64,000 nucleotides of DNA, taken from positions 1 through 64,000 of the forward strand of contig JACREZ010000045.1 in assembly GCA_016212665.1 (NCBI GenBank), given 5' to 3'. The notes under the pieces are model-generated. The model ran no database searches. It worked only from the letters and a program-made list of their open reading frames with translations, and was not told where the DNA came from. Each line of letters starts with the position of its first letter. Within the stretch, counting starts at the first letter, position 1. A program made the translations under genes and the position numbers. Shown one piece after another: positions 45,912 through 55,322 of the stretch. The DNA comes from Ignavibacteriota bacterium (GTDB lineage Bacteria > Bacteroidota > Ignavibacteria > UBA10030 > SZUA-254).

Positions 45912-47549
45912 CTACTCAACTACTTTCAAGTCAAATATCGAAACCAAAGTATCATGCAACTGCCTCTCATCATCCCTCAAAGGATAATCCGTCGTCCAAT
46001 GCAACCCGCGAGATTCCTTTCTCTTCTGGGCGCTTTCAACTATCAGCAACGCAACAGTTGCAAGATTCCTCAACTCAATCAATCCTTCAGTTACTTTCGT
46101 TCGCTTGTAAAAATTCTCAATTTCATCACTGATGAGTTTGATGCGACGCTCCGCCCGGTCAAGCCGAACATCCGAACGAACTATGCCGACATAATCCCAC
46201 ATTATTTCCTGAATCTCTCTCCGGTCATGTTCAATCAACACCCACTCTTCCGCATTAAACGTCCCGCTCTCATCCCAATCCGGAATTTCAGGAACTACAT
46301 CAATGCTGAACTTCTGCTTCTGTGAATCAACAAACGCCCGCTCCGAAAACACAACTGCCTCGAGCAACGAGTTACTTGCAAGCCGGTTCGCTCCATGAAC
46401 ACCCGTCATTGCAACTTCACCGCACGCATACAAATTCAACAACGAAGTCTTTCCGTTCAAATCAGTAACAACACCGCCGCAAGCATAGTGCGCCGCAGGA
46501 ACAACAGGAATTGGCTCCTTCGTAATATCGAGTTTGAATTTCTTCAAACATGTTTCGTAAATCAAAGGAAATTCTTCTTTGATTCGGTCAGGCATGCTTC
46601 GACTTCGCTCAGCATGACGGAGGTCGAGAAGTACAAAATCATCTCCCCGTTTTTTTAATTCCATATCTATCGCCCGTGCAACAATATCCCTCGGCGCAAG
46701 AGACGCGCGTTCATCGTATCGTTGCATGAACTCAACACCGTCTTTCGTTTTCAGCACGCCGCCAAATCCTCGCACTGCTTCCGAAATCAGAAACGTGGGG
46801 GAGCCGGAATTGTACAACGTCGTCGGGTGAAACTGAATAAACTCCATATTCCCAATCGCCGCGCCTGCACGGTACGACATCGCAACACCATCCCCTGTTG
46901 CAATCAAAGGATTTGTTGTGTGAAGATACACTTGTCCAAGTCCGCCTGTACAAAGCACGGTCGTTCGCGAAAGAAATTTCTTCACAATATTAGCATTAAC
47001 ATCGAGCGCATACACGCCCCAACAATGAATCGGTGTTTCTTTGGATACTTGTTTATGCAACTGATGCTCGGTAATCAAATCAATTGCTTGATGATGCTCA
47101 AAGACTGTAATATTCGGGTGAGCAGAAATTCGCGCAAGCAATGCTCGCTCAATTTCCGCACCGCTGAAATCATGTGCATGAACTATCCGATTGCGAGTAT
47201 GTCCCCCTTCCCGTCCCAAATCAAGTTCTCCTTCTCTCTGTGTAAATTGCACTCCAAGTTCAATCAATTCCCGAACGCGTGTCGGACCTTCCTTCACTAA
47301 AATATCTACAGCATCCCGGTGGCACAATCCTACTCCGGCAGAAAGTGTATCCTGCACATGCAAATCAAACGAATCATTCTTCGCAACCACTGCCGCAATC
47401 CCTCCTTGTGCAAGATTGGTGTTCGATGTAGCCTTCTCTTTCTTCGTGATGATGACAACCGTCCCCACTTCCGCCGCTCTGAGCGCGAACGAAAGCCCCG
47501 CAATCCCGCTTCCAACAATCAAAAAGTCCGAACGAATTTCTTTACTCAT
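45912..47549 (-). CDS. nadB: L-aspartate oxidase
   Basis: NadB (545 residues) oxidises L-aspartate to iminoaspartate for NAD synthesis. The FAD-binding start [32 protein letters not shown], the active-site region [35 protein letters not shown] and [12 protein letters not shown] are typical. Compared with my memory of the E. coli protein, an extra stretch [10 protein letters not shown] sits after FVLLDL; it is encoded by a palindromic element (46593-46616). NadA and NadC are not in this window. Confidence 0.95.
   Translation of the reverse strand: MSKEIRSDFLIVGSGIAGLSFALRAAEVGTVVIITKKEKATSNTNLAQGGIAAVVAKNDSFDLHVQDTLSAGVGLCHRDAVDILVKEGPTRVRELIELGVQFTQREGELDLGREGGHTRNRIVHAHDFSGAEIERALLARISAHPNITVFEHHQAIDLITEHQLHKQVSKETPIHCWGVYALDVNANIVKKFLSRTTVLCTGGLGQVYLHTTNPLIATGDGVAMSYRAGAAIGNMEFIQFHPTTLYNSGSPTFLISEAVRGFGGVLKTKDGVEFMQRYDERASLAPRDIVARAIDMELKKRGDDFVLLDLRHAERSRSMPDRIKEEFPLIYETCLKKFKLDITKEPIPVVPAAHYACGGVVTDLNGKTSLLNLYACGEVAMTGVHGANRLASNSLLEAVVFSERAFVDSQKQKFSIDVVPEIPDWDESGTFNAEEWVLIEHDRREIQEIMWDYVGIVRSDVRLDRAERRIKLISDEIENFYKRTKVTEGLIELRNLATVALLIVESAQKRKESRGLHWTTDYPLRDDERQLHDTLVSIFDLKVVE
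46593..46616. repeat. palindromic element inserted in frame in nadB
   Basis: On the minus strand CATGCT and AGCATG flank GAGCGAAGTCGA; with the preceding CGT the unit reads CGTCATGCTGAGCGAAGTCG, the form of a very common dispersed element in FCB-group genomes (from general experience). It encodes [10 protein letters not shown] in NadB without breaking the frame. The hairpin at 61587-61607 (CGTCATGCCGAA) is a similar element between genes. Confidence 0.65.
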
Positions 47550-47583
47550 GAGAATGTAACCCGTAACCCCAAACCTGTAACCA

Positions 47584-48213
47584 TCACTTAACCATGTTCA
47601 ATAGTTGATAAACGAACTCCACTTTCCCCTTCAACTCTTTCATCGTTCCTATGTTGTGAATGACAAAATCCACTTTGCCTGCTTTTCTCTTCTGGTCAAT
47701 CTGCGACTTCATTCGTTTCATCACTTCTTCCCGGGATGAATTGTCCCGCTTCATCACACGCCTGATGCAATCTTCCTCATCTGCCACAACGACGATGAGG
47801 TACTCGAACATGTTTTCGATTCCCGCCTCAAAAATAAGCGCGGCTTCAACGATGAACAAAGAATACGTTCCGGTTTTCTCCTCACGGCTAATTTGTTTTT
47901 CTATTGATTGAATCACGGCAGGATGAACAATGGAATTCAACAATTTTAATTGTTGTGTATCGGCAAATACTTTCTTGGCAAGAAATGAACGGTTGATGGA
48001 ACCATCTGACAGATAAGATTCTTCTCCAAACTCCTCTCGAATGGTCTTCCGAACAGATGTATCGGAAACCATCAAGTCCTTCGCTAAGGCATCGGCTGAA
48101 ATCACCTTCGCACCAAGTTGCTCAAACATCCGAGCAACTTCGGATTTCCCGCTTCCGATGTTGCCCGTTAATCCGATAACGAGAAGTGTATGTGGTTGAT
48201 GTTTTGTTTCCAT
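47584..48213 (-). CDS. coaE: dephospho-CoA kinase
   Basis: CoaE performs the last step of coenzyme A synthesis. The P-loop [17 protein letters not shown], the SADALAKDL segment and the C-terminal DFVIHNIG are typical. I start at ATG 48213 (209 residues). An in-frame start at 48243 would add ten residues encoded by a hairpin repeat element and is less likely. Confidence 0.93.
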   Translation of the reverse strand: METKHQPHTLLVIGLTGNIGSGKSEVARMFEQLGAKVISADALAKDLMVSDTSVRKTIREEFGEESYLSDGSINRSFLAKKVFADTQQLKLLNSIVHPAVIQSIEKQISREEKTGTYSLFIVEAALIFEAGIENMFEYLIVVVADEEDCIRRVMKRDNSSREEVMKRMKSQIDQKRKAGKVDFVIHNIGTMKELKGKVEFVYQLLNMVK

Positions 48214-48217
48214 AAAA

Positions 48218-48296
48218 GTAGAGTCCGATTCGTAATCGGACACAATGAAAAATCACAAAGCCATACCTGAAAGTCCATTTGCGAAATGGACTCTAC
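48218..48296. repeat. pair of inverted hairpin elements between coaE and rny
   Basis: The outer ends GTAGAGTCC (48218-48226) and GGACTCTAC (48288-48296) are inverted repeats. Inside lie two clean hairpins, GTCCGATT-CGT-AATCGGAC (48223-48241) and GTCCATTT-GCG-AAATGGAC (48273-48291). Seen on their own strands, both elements start with GTAGAGTCC and then differ in the stem while keeping the pairing. This two-copy inverted layout resembles REP doublets. Confidence 0.75.
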
Positions 48297-48310
48297 ATCG
48301 GGGCATTATC

Positions 48311-49873
48311 TTACCGGGCGAACGCAACTGACCGCTTCTCCCGAATCACTGTCACTTTCACCTGACCGGGATAATCCATATCGGTTTGAATTTTTGCAGC
48401 AATATCGTTCGCGAGCATATCGGACATTGCATCGTCAACTTTGTCACACTCGACGATGACACGTATTTCCCGGCCTGCCTGAATTGCGTATGTTTTCTCT
48501 ACTCCGCTAAATGATTTAGCAAGATTTTCCAATCGCTCCAATCGTTTAGCATACGCCTCAACCGATTCACGTCGTGCGCCGGGGCGAGCGCCGCTGATTG
48601 CATCAGCAGATTGTACTAGCGCGGCAATCGGGTGTTCCATGGGAATATCTTCGTGGTGCGAGCCGACGGCATTAATAACTATCGGGTTTTCATTGTGTCG
48701 CTTCAGAAAATCAAAACCAATTAACGCGTGCGGACCCTCGACATTTTTGTTCATCGTCTTCCCGATATCATGCAACAAACCGGCGCGCTTCGCGAGACTT
48801 GTATCAATGCCAAGTTCCGCCGCCATCAATCCGGTAAGGTGTGCAACTTCAATGCTGTGTGCGAGCAAATTCTGTCCGTAACTCCAACGATATTTCATCA
48901 ATCCGATTTGACGCAACACTTCCTCGTGTCCGCCATGTAACCCCAACTCCATCAACGCGCCTTCACCGACACGGAGAATTTCTTCGTCAATATCCTTTCG
49001 AACATTCTCGACAATTTCTTCAATCCGCGCGGGATGAATTCTTCCATCGGCAATAAGTCGTTCAAGCGAAATCTTCGCGACTTCCCGTCGTAACGGATCG
49101 AACGCTGAAAGTATCACCGCTTCCGGTGTGTCATCAACAATAACATCAACGCCGGTCGAACCTTCAAACGAGCGGATGTTGCGTCCCTCTTTGCCGATGA
49201 TGCGCCCCTTCACTTCGTCGCTTCCAAGGTGCAACACGCTGACGGTTGATTCGACACAATAATCCGAAGCCACTCGTTGAATCGCCTGCACGATAATTTT
49301 TTGTGCGTCCCGCTTTGCATCTAACTTTGCTGTGTCACGGATCTGTTTTACCGACTGAGCAACATCCGAGCGCGCGTCGTTTACCATATTTGTCATAAGC
49401 GCTTTTTTAGCATCGTCCCGGGACATACCCGCAACACGCTCTAAGCGTTGCGTCTCTTCTGAAATTAATTTTTGAAGGATAATATTCTTTTCATCGTGCT
49501 GTTTTGCTTTCTCCTCAATCTCCCTTCGCAGGTTGTTCAGGTCTTTCTCTTTTTTATCCATCAACTCCACGCGGCGTTCGAGATTTTCTTCCCGCGCATC
49601 TAACTGCCGCTCGAATGCTTGTTGTTTATTTCGCTTCTGGTTGATGTCCTGTTCGGCTTCCTGTTTCTTCTTGTACCATTCATCTTTAACTTCAAGGAGT
49701 TTTTCTTTTTTCAGGTTAGTCGCATCCCGGTCAGCATCAGCGAGAATTTGTTTTGCACGCGCCTCTGCATTGGCAATTTTATTCTGCCCGATACGGGAAT
49801 TAATGTACCATCCCGCGGCGAAAGAAATTCCCGTAAGAACAACTGTAATGATTATGAGTAATTCAACTTGCAT
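48311..49873 (-). CDS. rny: ribonuclease Y
   Basis: RNase Y (520 residues) is a membrane-anchored endoribonuclease. It has an N-terminal transmembrane helix (about 3-22), a long coiled coil (about 30-190), a KH domain (about 205-270 with GRIIGKEGRNIRSFE) and an HD domain with the catalytic pair in LLHDIGK and SHHEDIP. Transcription is away from the candidate 6S RNA upstream. Confidence 0.95.
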   Translation of the reverse strand: MQVELLIIITVVLTGISFAAGWYINSRIGQNKIANAEARAKQILADADRDATNLKKEKLLEVKDEWYKKKQEAEQDINQKRNKQQAFERQLDAREENLERRVELMDKKEKDLNNLRREIEEKAKQHDEKNIILQKLISEETQRLERVAGMSRDDAKKALMTNMVNDARSDVAQSVKQIRDTAKLDAKRDAQKIIVQAIQRVASDYCVESTVSVLHLGSDEVKGRIIGKEGRNIRSFEGSTGVDVIVDDTPEAVILSAFDPLRREVAKISLERLIADGRIHPARIEEIVENVRKDIDEEILRVGEGALMELGLHGGHEEVLRQIGLMKYRWSYGQNLLAHSIEVAHLTGLMAAELGIDTSLAKRAGLLHDIGKTMNKNVEGPHALIGFDFLKRHNENPIVINAVGSHHEDIPMEHPIAALVQSADAISGARPGARRESVEAYAKRLERLENLAKSFSGVEKTYAIQAGREIRVIVECDKVDDAMSDMLANDIAAKIQTDMDYPGQVKVTVIREKRSVAFAR

Positions 49874-49894
49874 ACATACTCTTCAGTATTATTT

Positions 49895-50152
49895 TCATAA
49901 AATACAAAACCGCACTTGCCATGTCAGGCATTTGAAAGAATCTCTCTCTGAATGCACAGTGGGTACCCGCCTGAACATTTCTTGTATCTACCGTCGCTCA
50001 GGTGTTACCCAAAAACGATTCCGTAAACGGAGTGTAGCCCGCAATACGATGCTCACGAGTCAAGTTCCCTATTCGTATCACTTGTCAGATTCTTCTACGA
50101 TTGACATTTCGCATGAGGAAACCTCATGCGCCGGCGTAAAGTGCGGTTTAAT
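49895..50152 (-). ncRNA. ssrS: candidate 6S RNA
   Basis: The region between zapA and rny has no gene but can fold as one long interrupted hairpin on the minus strand. The closing stem AAACCGCACTT (50139-50149) pairs perfectly over 11 bp with AAGTGCGGTTT (49907-49917). Inner helices include GAAGAATCT with AGATTCTTTC and a distal GGGTA-CCTGA / TCAGG-TACCC stem, plus a side hairpin GCATGAGG-TTT-CCTCATGC. A rod with an internal bubble and a position beside zapA are typical of 6S RNA, which binds RNA polymerase. A sigma-70-like promoter precedes it, and a T-rich stretch follows the closing stem. The length of about 245 nt is above the usual size. Confidence 0.6.
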
Positions 50153-50159
50153 GTGTTGC

Positions 50160-50188
50160 ACTATGTATGAAAAGAACAATGCTGTCAA
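50160..50188 (-). promoter_or_regulatory. promoter of the candidate 6S RNA
   Basis: On the minus strand the perfect -35 box TTGACA (50183-50188) and CATAGT (50160-50165) are 17 nt apart. Transcription would start near 50152, a few bases before the closing stem of the predicted RNA. Confidence 0.55.
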
Positions 50189-50482
50189 TTATGCAGTACG
50201 CAAGCACTCGTCCAGATACGAGTGCATCTTCCCCAACTCGGTCTCTACAACCGTCGTCATCGAACGATTCTTCTCACGTTCCTTCAGCAAATCTTCCGTG
50301 ATGTTCAATGCTGAAAGAACAGCCACCGTCAGCGGCGGTTGTTCCGGGATGCGTTGATGAATTGCTTGTATCATCTCATCAACATACGATGCGACTTTTT
50401 TTGTGAGTTCTTCGCTCTCACCGCGTAATGGATATTCCGAGCCAAAGATTTTTACTTTGATGCTTTTTCCGTCAGTTGGCAT
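50189..50482 (-). CDS. zapA: cell division protein ZapA
   Basis: The 97-residue protein fits the ZapA family: a small beta-rich N-terminal part (KSIKVKIFGSEYPLRGESEE) with the usual spacing, a VASYVDEMI segment and a C-terminal coiled coil. ZapA binds FtsZ and stabilises the Z ring. It lies after a coiled-coil gene and before the candidate 6S RNA. Confidence 0.85.
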   Translation of the reverse strand: MPTDGKSIKVKIFGSEYPLRGESEELTKKVASYVDEMIQAIHQRIPEQPPLTVAVLSALNITEDLLKEREKNRSMTTVVETELGKMHSYLDECLRTA

Positions 50483-50521
50483 AGTTTCTTGTTTGATTGT
50501 TCTTCACATTACCTTGTCAAA

Positions 50522-50596
50522 GTGCGACTCACTTTTATTTTCAAAATTATCTTCTTGTAATTTTTCGTTTGCTTTTGAAGATGAAGTGAGTCGCAC
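50522..50596. repeat. 75-bp inverted-repeat element, copy 2
   Basis: GTGCGACTCACTT (50522-50534) and AAGTGAGTCGCAC (50584-50596) form a perfect 13-bp inverted repeat around an AT-rich core of 49 bp. The ends are identical to those of the element at 11743-11821, the cores are not. It lies between the start of zapA and the end of the upstream coiled-coil gene. Confidence 0.7.
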
Positions 50597-50608
50597 GTTA
50601 GTCCGGTT

Positions 50609-51382
50609 TTATAAATGAGAATTGATTTTTGCTATCAACTCCCGAATTCGATTTTGAAGGACTTCTTTCTCTTCCTTCGTGAACAGGATGTTTTCTTCCG
50701 TGTTGTTCAACTGAGCGTTTTCCGCCTTCAGCCGTTTCATGTCCTGTTCTTTCGTGCTTAATAAACTTTTGATGGAATTCAATTCCGATTCGTACTGATT
50801 TTTCAATTGGGAAATTTCAGTCTCTAAACTTGACCGCGTGTTCTGAAGTTCAGAAGTAGCCCTGCTACGAGTAGAAGCAAGTTCATCTTCGTACTTGCTT
50901 TTCAATGATGTCACCTCAGCCGCTTGCTGGGCGAACAAGGAATTCAATTCGGAATCTAATTGATTTTTTAACTGCTGAATCTCGGTTTCTAATTTCGTTT
51001 TGGTGCTCAGTAGTTCTGCCTCTGAAGTGGTACGAGTTACTTGTAACTCATCCTCGTACTTACTTTTCAGTGACGTAACTTCTGCCGAATGTTTCGCGTG
51101 AAGCGAATTCATTTCAGATTCTTGCTGAGATTTCAACGCTTTTACTTCGCGTTCGCTTTGACTTCGCAAACTTGTAAGTTGATTTTCAAACTGAACTTTC
51201 GCCCGTTGAAATTCAGCGGTTAGTTGCTGATGTCGTTCGACCAAGGCAGTATTATCTGCGCGCAATTGGTTGATGAGTTCAACACTGAACCGAATCTTCT
51301 CCCACAACGATTTGAGGGATGATTCTACCGAGTTCGTTTCGAGTATGACCTGATTTTCTGTTTCTATCTGAACCTGACTCAC
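50609..51382 (-). CDS. coiled-coil protein, possibly ZapB-like
   Basis: The 257-residue protein is almost entirely coiled coil. A block of about 57 residues is repeated: both copies contain AEVTSLKSKYEDEL, followed by LETEIQQLKNQLDSELNSL in one and LETEISQLKNQYESELNSI in the other. The last 30 residues (FTKEEKEVLQNRIRELIAKINSHL) resemble short cell-division coiled coils. The neighbouring zapA suggests a Z-ring accessory role; that is inferred. Confidence 0.6.
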   Translation of the reverse strand: MSQVQIETENQVILETNSVESSLKSLWEKIRFSVELINQLRADNTALVERHQQLTAEFQRAKVQFENQLTSLRSQSEREVKALKSQQESEMNSLHAKHSAEVTSLKSKYEDELQVTRTTSEAELLSTKTKLETEIQQLKNQLDSELNSLFAQQAAEVTSLKSKYEDELASTRSRATSELQNTRSSLETEISQLKNQYESELNSIKSLLSTKEQDMKRLKAENAQLNNTEENILFTKEEKEVLQNRIRELIAKINSHL

Positions 51383-51394
51383 AACGTTCCTTTC

Positions 51395-53830
51395 TTATGT
51401 TCGGAGCGAGGCATTCAACTTTTCCGATAAATGCTTGACTATCAATTGAATTTGTTTATCTATTTCATCTTGTGTGAGAGTGTGGTCTTCCGAGGTTAAC
51501 TCAAGTGCAAACGCACAACTCTTTTTCCCTGCCGAAATTTGGTCGCCGCTGTAAATATCGAACAGTTCAATCTGCTTCAATAGGGAACCGCCGTTCGCTG
51601 TGATTTCTTCAATCAATGTTCCAACAGGAATTTGTTCATCCACGACGACAGCAATGTCGCGCATAACCGATGGATATTTTGGCAAAGGTTGATACACATT
51701 CTTCATCCGTTTGTTTTGTTCAAGCAGTGCAAGATTCAATTCTGCAACGAAAACATCTTGCTCTATCTCAAATCGCTTCAACATATCGTGACGAATTTTA
51801 CCAACTTTTCCAATTGTCTGACCATTGATTTCAATTGTCAAACTGTCATCCATCAACAAATCGGCAATAGGATACGGAATAAATTTATAATTGTCAAGAA
51901 AAACTTTAGAGAAACATGCCTCAAGTTCACCTTTAAGTTCAAACATGTCAGATTTTTGAACCCGCCCGTCCCAATGTCGTCGTTCAGCCAAGCCGCTTAG
52001 AACGATTGCCAAGCGGTCTTCTTCATAAAACCCTGAAACATAATCTCCCTGTTTCGGGGCTTCCTTTTTGAAATACACTCGTCCGAATTCAAACAAACGA
52101 ACGTCTTTCGTTCCGTGAAAGATATTGCTTCGGACAGAATTCAAAAGTCCGGGCAACATGCTTGTTCGCAATGCAGCCATATCTTTGCTGATTGGATTTG
52201 CCACTTCGACAAATTCATTTGATGCCAATTTCGCTGTTTCAATATCATTCATCGAATTGATGACTGCTTCATGAAATCCACGACCCACAAACCACTCTCG
52301 CAGTTCGTTTTCAAAATCCCGTTTAGGCGGTTGGGAAGAAAAAGTAAACCTTGATGAAGTATCAGTTTGAATGTTATCGTAACCGAATACCCGCGCTACT
52401 TCTTCAATCAAATCAATTTCACGTTCAAGGTCAATGCGGTAGGTTGGAACTTCAAACTCTATGGTATCTTCGTTCGCGTTTTGCTTTGATGGTAAAGGAG
52501 TTAGTTCAATCTTCTTCAAAAGATTGACGACATCATTTCTTTCTAGGTTTGTTCCGAGCAGTTGATTGGTACGACTGACTCTAACCGGAACAATGCGCTG
52601 TTGAATTTTTTGAGGATAAACATCAAGCACGCCTTGAAGAACTTCCGCTCCGCATAATTCCTGAATGAGTTGAGCGGCTCTGTCAATTGCAACCGCTGTA
52701 ATATTCGGATTTGCTCCACGCTCAAATCGTTGTGAAGCATCGGAAGAGATGCCTAAATACTTTGCCGTACGTCTGACGCTTCTCGGATTGAAATACGCGC
52801 TTTCAAGCAACACATTTTTCGTCGTTTCTGTAATCTCGGTATTCTCTCCTCCCATCACTCCGGCGACTGCGATGTTCCTTTCGCCATCACAAATCATGAG
52901 CGTGTCGCTTTTCAGTGTTCGTTCTTTATGGTCAAGCGTTGTGAACTTCTCCCCTTCCTTCGCGCACTTCACAACAATCTTGTTTCCCGCCAATGTATCG
53001 TAATCAAAGGCATGAAGCGGATGACCGTATTCCATGAGAACATAATTAGTTACATCAACCACGTTATTCACGGGACGAATCCCGATTGCAGTCAATCTGT
53101 TTTGCAACCACTTGGGTGATTCTCCAACCTTCACATTCAGCAAAACCCGTCCCGAATATCTCGGGCAGTTTTCAATATCATTAATAATGATTGTAGCCGC
53201 TTCGGAAGTTTTTTTTGAACATTCTTGAAGATTGATTTTGGGATAGGCAATTTTTGATTCGAGAAGAGCGGCAACCTCTCTTGCGATTCCAATGTGACTG
53301 AGAGCGTCGGCTCGGTTCGGTGTAATTCCTACTTCAAATACAATGTCATCCTGACCTAAAAATTCTGCCAAGGGAGTTCCGGCTTTCGCCTCCGATTCAA
53401 ACACAATGATTCCGTCTTTATCCTCACCCAAACCGAGTTCGTATGCAGAACAAATCATTCCGAACGATTCGACGCCGCGGAGTTTGACATTGGAGAGAGT
53501 AAATGGCTTTCCATCTGGGTCGTGTTGGTTGTGCGGAACTACCGCGCCGGAAAGTCCGACGGCAACGACTTGTCCGAGAGCAACATTCGGCGCGCCGCAA
53601 ACAATTTGCAATACTTCGCTTCCGACATCAACCTTACAGACAGTTAACTTGTTTGCATTCGGATGTTTGCTCGCCTCAAGAACTTTTCCGACAACAAACT
53701 TTTCGTACTTCGCTCCGAGATATTCGATATCCTCAATCTCAAGACCGACCATTGTTAACTTATGCGCCAACTCCTCCGGCGAGATGATGATATTAACATA
53801 CTCTTGTAACCACTTTAACGAAACTTTCAT
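51395..53830 (-). CDS. pheT: phenylalanine-tRNA ligase beta subunit
   Basis: PheT (811 residues) pairs with PheS to charge tRNA-Phe. The N-terminal tRNA-binding domain (about 40-150, VGKVLEASKHPNANKLTVCKVDVG) is followed by B3/B4 (about 210-390, with the editing site), the B5 domain, the catalytic-like core and the C-terminal anticodon-binding ferredoxin fold (KYPSVMRDIAVVVDEQI). It starts 15 nt after pheS. Confidence 0.96.
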   Translation of the reverse strand: MKVSLKWLQEYVNIIISPEELAHKLTMVGLEIEDIEYLGAKYEKFVVGKVLEASKHPNANKLTVCKVDVGSEVLQIVCGAPNVALGQVVAVGLSGAVVPHNQHDPDGKPFTLSNVKLRGVESFGMICSAYELGLGEDKDGIIVFESEAKAGTPLAEFLGQDDIVFEVGITPNRADALSHIGIAREVAALLESKIAYPKINLQECSKKTSEAATIIINDIENCPRYSGRVLLNVKVGESPKWLQNRLTAIGIRPVNNVVDVTNYVLMEYGHPLHAFDYDTLAGNKIVVKCAKEGEKFTTLDHKERTLKSDTLMICDGERNIAVAGVMGGENTEITETTKNVLLESAYFNPRSVRRTAKYLGISSDASQRFERGANPNITAVAIDRAAQLIQELCGAEVLQGVLDVYPQKIQQRIVPVRVSRTNQLLGTNLERNDVVNLLKKIELTPLPSKQNANEDTIEFEVPTYRIDLEREIDLIEEVARVFGYDNIQTDTSSRFTFSSQPPKRDFENELREWFVGRGFHEAVINSMNDIETAKLASNEFVEVANPISKDMAALRTSMLPGLLNSVRSNIFHGTKDVRLFEFGRVYFKKEAPKQGDYVSGFYEEDRLAIVLSGLAERRHWDGRVQKSDMFELKGELEACFSKVFLDNYKFIPYPIADLLMDDSLTIEINGQTIGKVGKIRHDMLKRFEIEQDVFVAELNLALLEQNKRMKNVYQPLPKYPSVMRDIAVVVDEQIPVGTLIEEITANGGSLLKQIELFDIYSGDQISAGKKSCAFALELTSEDHTLTQDEIDKQIQLIVKHLSEKLNASLRT

Positions 53831-53845
53831 AAACTCAATCGCCGC

Positions 53846-54856
53846 TTAGAATTGTGACAGGAACCGGATGTCATTCTCAAACAATAGTCTGATGTCATCA
53901 ATGCCATACCTCAACATCGTGATGCGTTCAATTCCCATTCCGAACGCGTAGCCCGTGTACTTTTCCGTGTCGTATCTGACTGAAGTAAAGACATTCGGGT
54001 CAACCATCCCGCAACCAAGAATTTCAAGCCAACCTGAACCTTTACAAACACGGCATCCTTTTCCCTGGCAGAGAAAGCATGTAATATCCATTTCTGCGCT
54101 CGGCTCTGTGAATGGAAAGAAACTCGGACGGAAGCGATATTTCAAACTGCTCCCGTACAATTGTTTTGCAAATGCAACCAACGTTCCCTTCAACTCTGCA
54201 AAATTTACATGCGTGTCCACATACAATCCTTCGACCTGATGGAACAGGCAATAACTGCGCGCGCTTACCGCTTCATTCCGGTAAACACGGCCGGGAATGA
54301 TAACGCGAATCGGCGGCTGTTGCTTTTCCATAACGCGGATTTGAACAGGCGAGGTGTGCGTTCTGAGAAGAACTTTTTCTGTGATGAAAAAAGTATCCTG
54401 CATATCTCGCGCAGGATGGTCGGGTGGGAAGTTGAGCGCTTCAAAATTATGGTAATCATCTTCAATCTCAGGACCGGTTTCTACAGTGAATCCCATTCCC
54501 AAGAAAATGCGCTTGATTTCATCAAGCGTCTGCATGAGCGGATGCTTTGAACCAACCCAATGCGTTTTTCCCGGGAGCGATAAATCAATTTTTGAAGTCC
54601 GTTTTTGTGTTGTCTGTTCGAGAGCGGCTTTCTTTTCATCAAACTTTGTTTGAACAAGAACACGCAACTCATTCAACGCCTTTCCGACGGATGGTCGTTG
54701 GTCTGAAGGAACGTCCTTCAACTTGTCAAACAAATCAGCGATCTGTCCTTTACGGGCAAGAAAGTTGATTCTGAACGCATCGAGCAATTGAACATCGCTC
54801 ACTCCTTCGAGTTCATTCAAGGCGGTTTGTTTGATTGCGGTTATCGTATCAAGCAT
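53846..54856 (-). CDS. pheS: phenylalanine-tRNA ligase alpha subunit
   Basis: PheS (336 residues) carries the class II catalytic site. Motif 2 lies around [25 protein letters not shown] and motif 3 in [22 protein letters not shown] Cys-rich insert [24 protein letters not shown] is the usual one for this family. It follows rplT after a hairpin region. Confidence 0.96.
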   Translation of the reverse strand: MLDTITAIKQTALNELEGVSDVQLLDAFRINFLARKGQIADLFDKLKDVPSDQRPSVGKALNELRVLVQTKFDEKKAALEQTTQKRTSKIDLSLPGKTHWVGSKHPLMQTLDEIKRIFLGMGFTVETGPEIEDDYHNFEALNFPPDHPARDMQDTFFITEKVLLRTHTSPVQIRVMEKQQPPIRVIIPGRVYRNEAVSARSYCLFHQVEGLYVDTHVNFAELKGTLVAFAKQLYGSSLKYRFRPSFFPFTEPSAEMDITCFLCQGKGCRVCKGSGWLEILGCGMVDPNVFTSVRYDTEKYTGYAFGMGIERITMLRYGIDDIRLLFENDIRFLSQF

Positions 54857-54905
54857 GGCACAAGTTCATTTCAAAAATGAAAAATCTTCTTCAAAAATAA
54901 AGAAC

Positions 54906-54927
54906 GGGACGAGCAGATGCTCGTCCC
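54906..54927 (-). terminator. hairpin between rplT and pheS, terminator or attenuator
   Basis: GGGACGAGC and GCTCGTCCC form a perfect 9-bp stem with a 4-nt loop. On the minus strand it is followed by GTTCTTTATTTTTG, T-rich but interrupted. An outer helix between AAATCTTCTTTCAA and TTGAAGAAGATTT could enclose it. It may end the rplT transcript or control readthrough into pheST; no Phe-rich leader peptide was found. Confidence 0.55.
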
Positions 54928-54953
54928 TGATTTCAAATATCTTGAAAGAAGAT

Positions 54954-55301
54954 TTACGCTGTTGCAAATTTTACGACTTCAGCGAACGCGTTCGGATGAC
55001 GCGCTGCCAAATCGGCTAACACTTTTCTGTTGATGTCAACACTCTTTTTATTGAGAGCATCAATCAGGCGTGAGTATGTTGTTCCATACAATCGTGAGGC
55101 GGCATTGATACGCGCAATCCACAGTTGACGGAAATCCCGTTTCTTTTTTCTACGGTCGCGGTAGGCGTGTTGTCCCGCCTTATCAAGGTGATGTTTCGCG
55201 ATCGTGAGGACTTTACTTCGTGCGCCCCAATATCCTTTCGCGCGTTGCAGAAGACGTTTCCGTCTCCGATGCGATGCTACTTTATTTTGTGAACGTGGCA
55301 T
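54954..55301 (-). CDS. rplT: 50S ribosomal protein L20
   Basis: The 115-residue basic protein matches L20 ([54 protein letters not shown]). It is encoded in the standard order infC-rpmI-rplT, 21 nt after rpmI. L20 is needed early in 50S assembly and in many bacteria also represses its own operon; no control site was identified here. Confidence 0.97.
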   Translation of the reverse strand: MPRSQNKVASHRRRKRLLQRAKGYWGARSKVLTIAKHHLDKAGQHAYRDRRKKKRDFRQLWIARINAASRLYGTTYSRLIDALNKKSVDINRKVLADLAARHPNAFAEVVKFATA

Positions 55302-55322
55302 TTCGTTTTCTCCTGTTCAAAG

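Noticed and set aside
46722-47300. 192-codon frame antisense to nadB
   Set aside because: Inside a secure gene, no domain features.
49533-50357. 274-codon plus-strand frame across rny, the RNA region and zapA
   Set aside because: It crosses two secure genes and a probable structured RNA on the other strand, and has no domain pattern.
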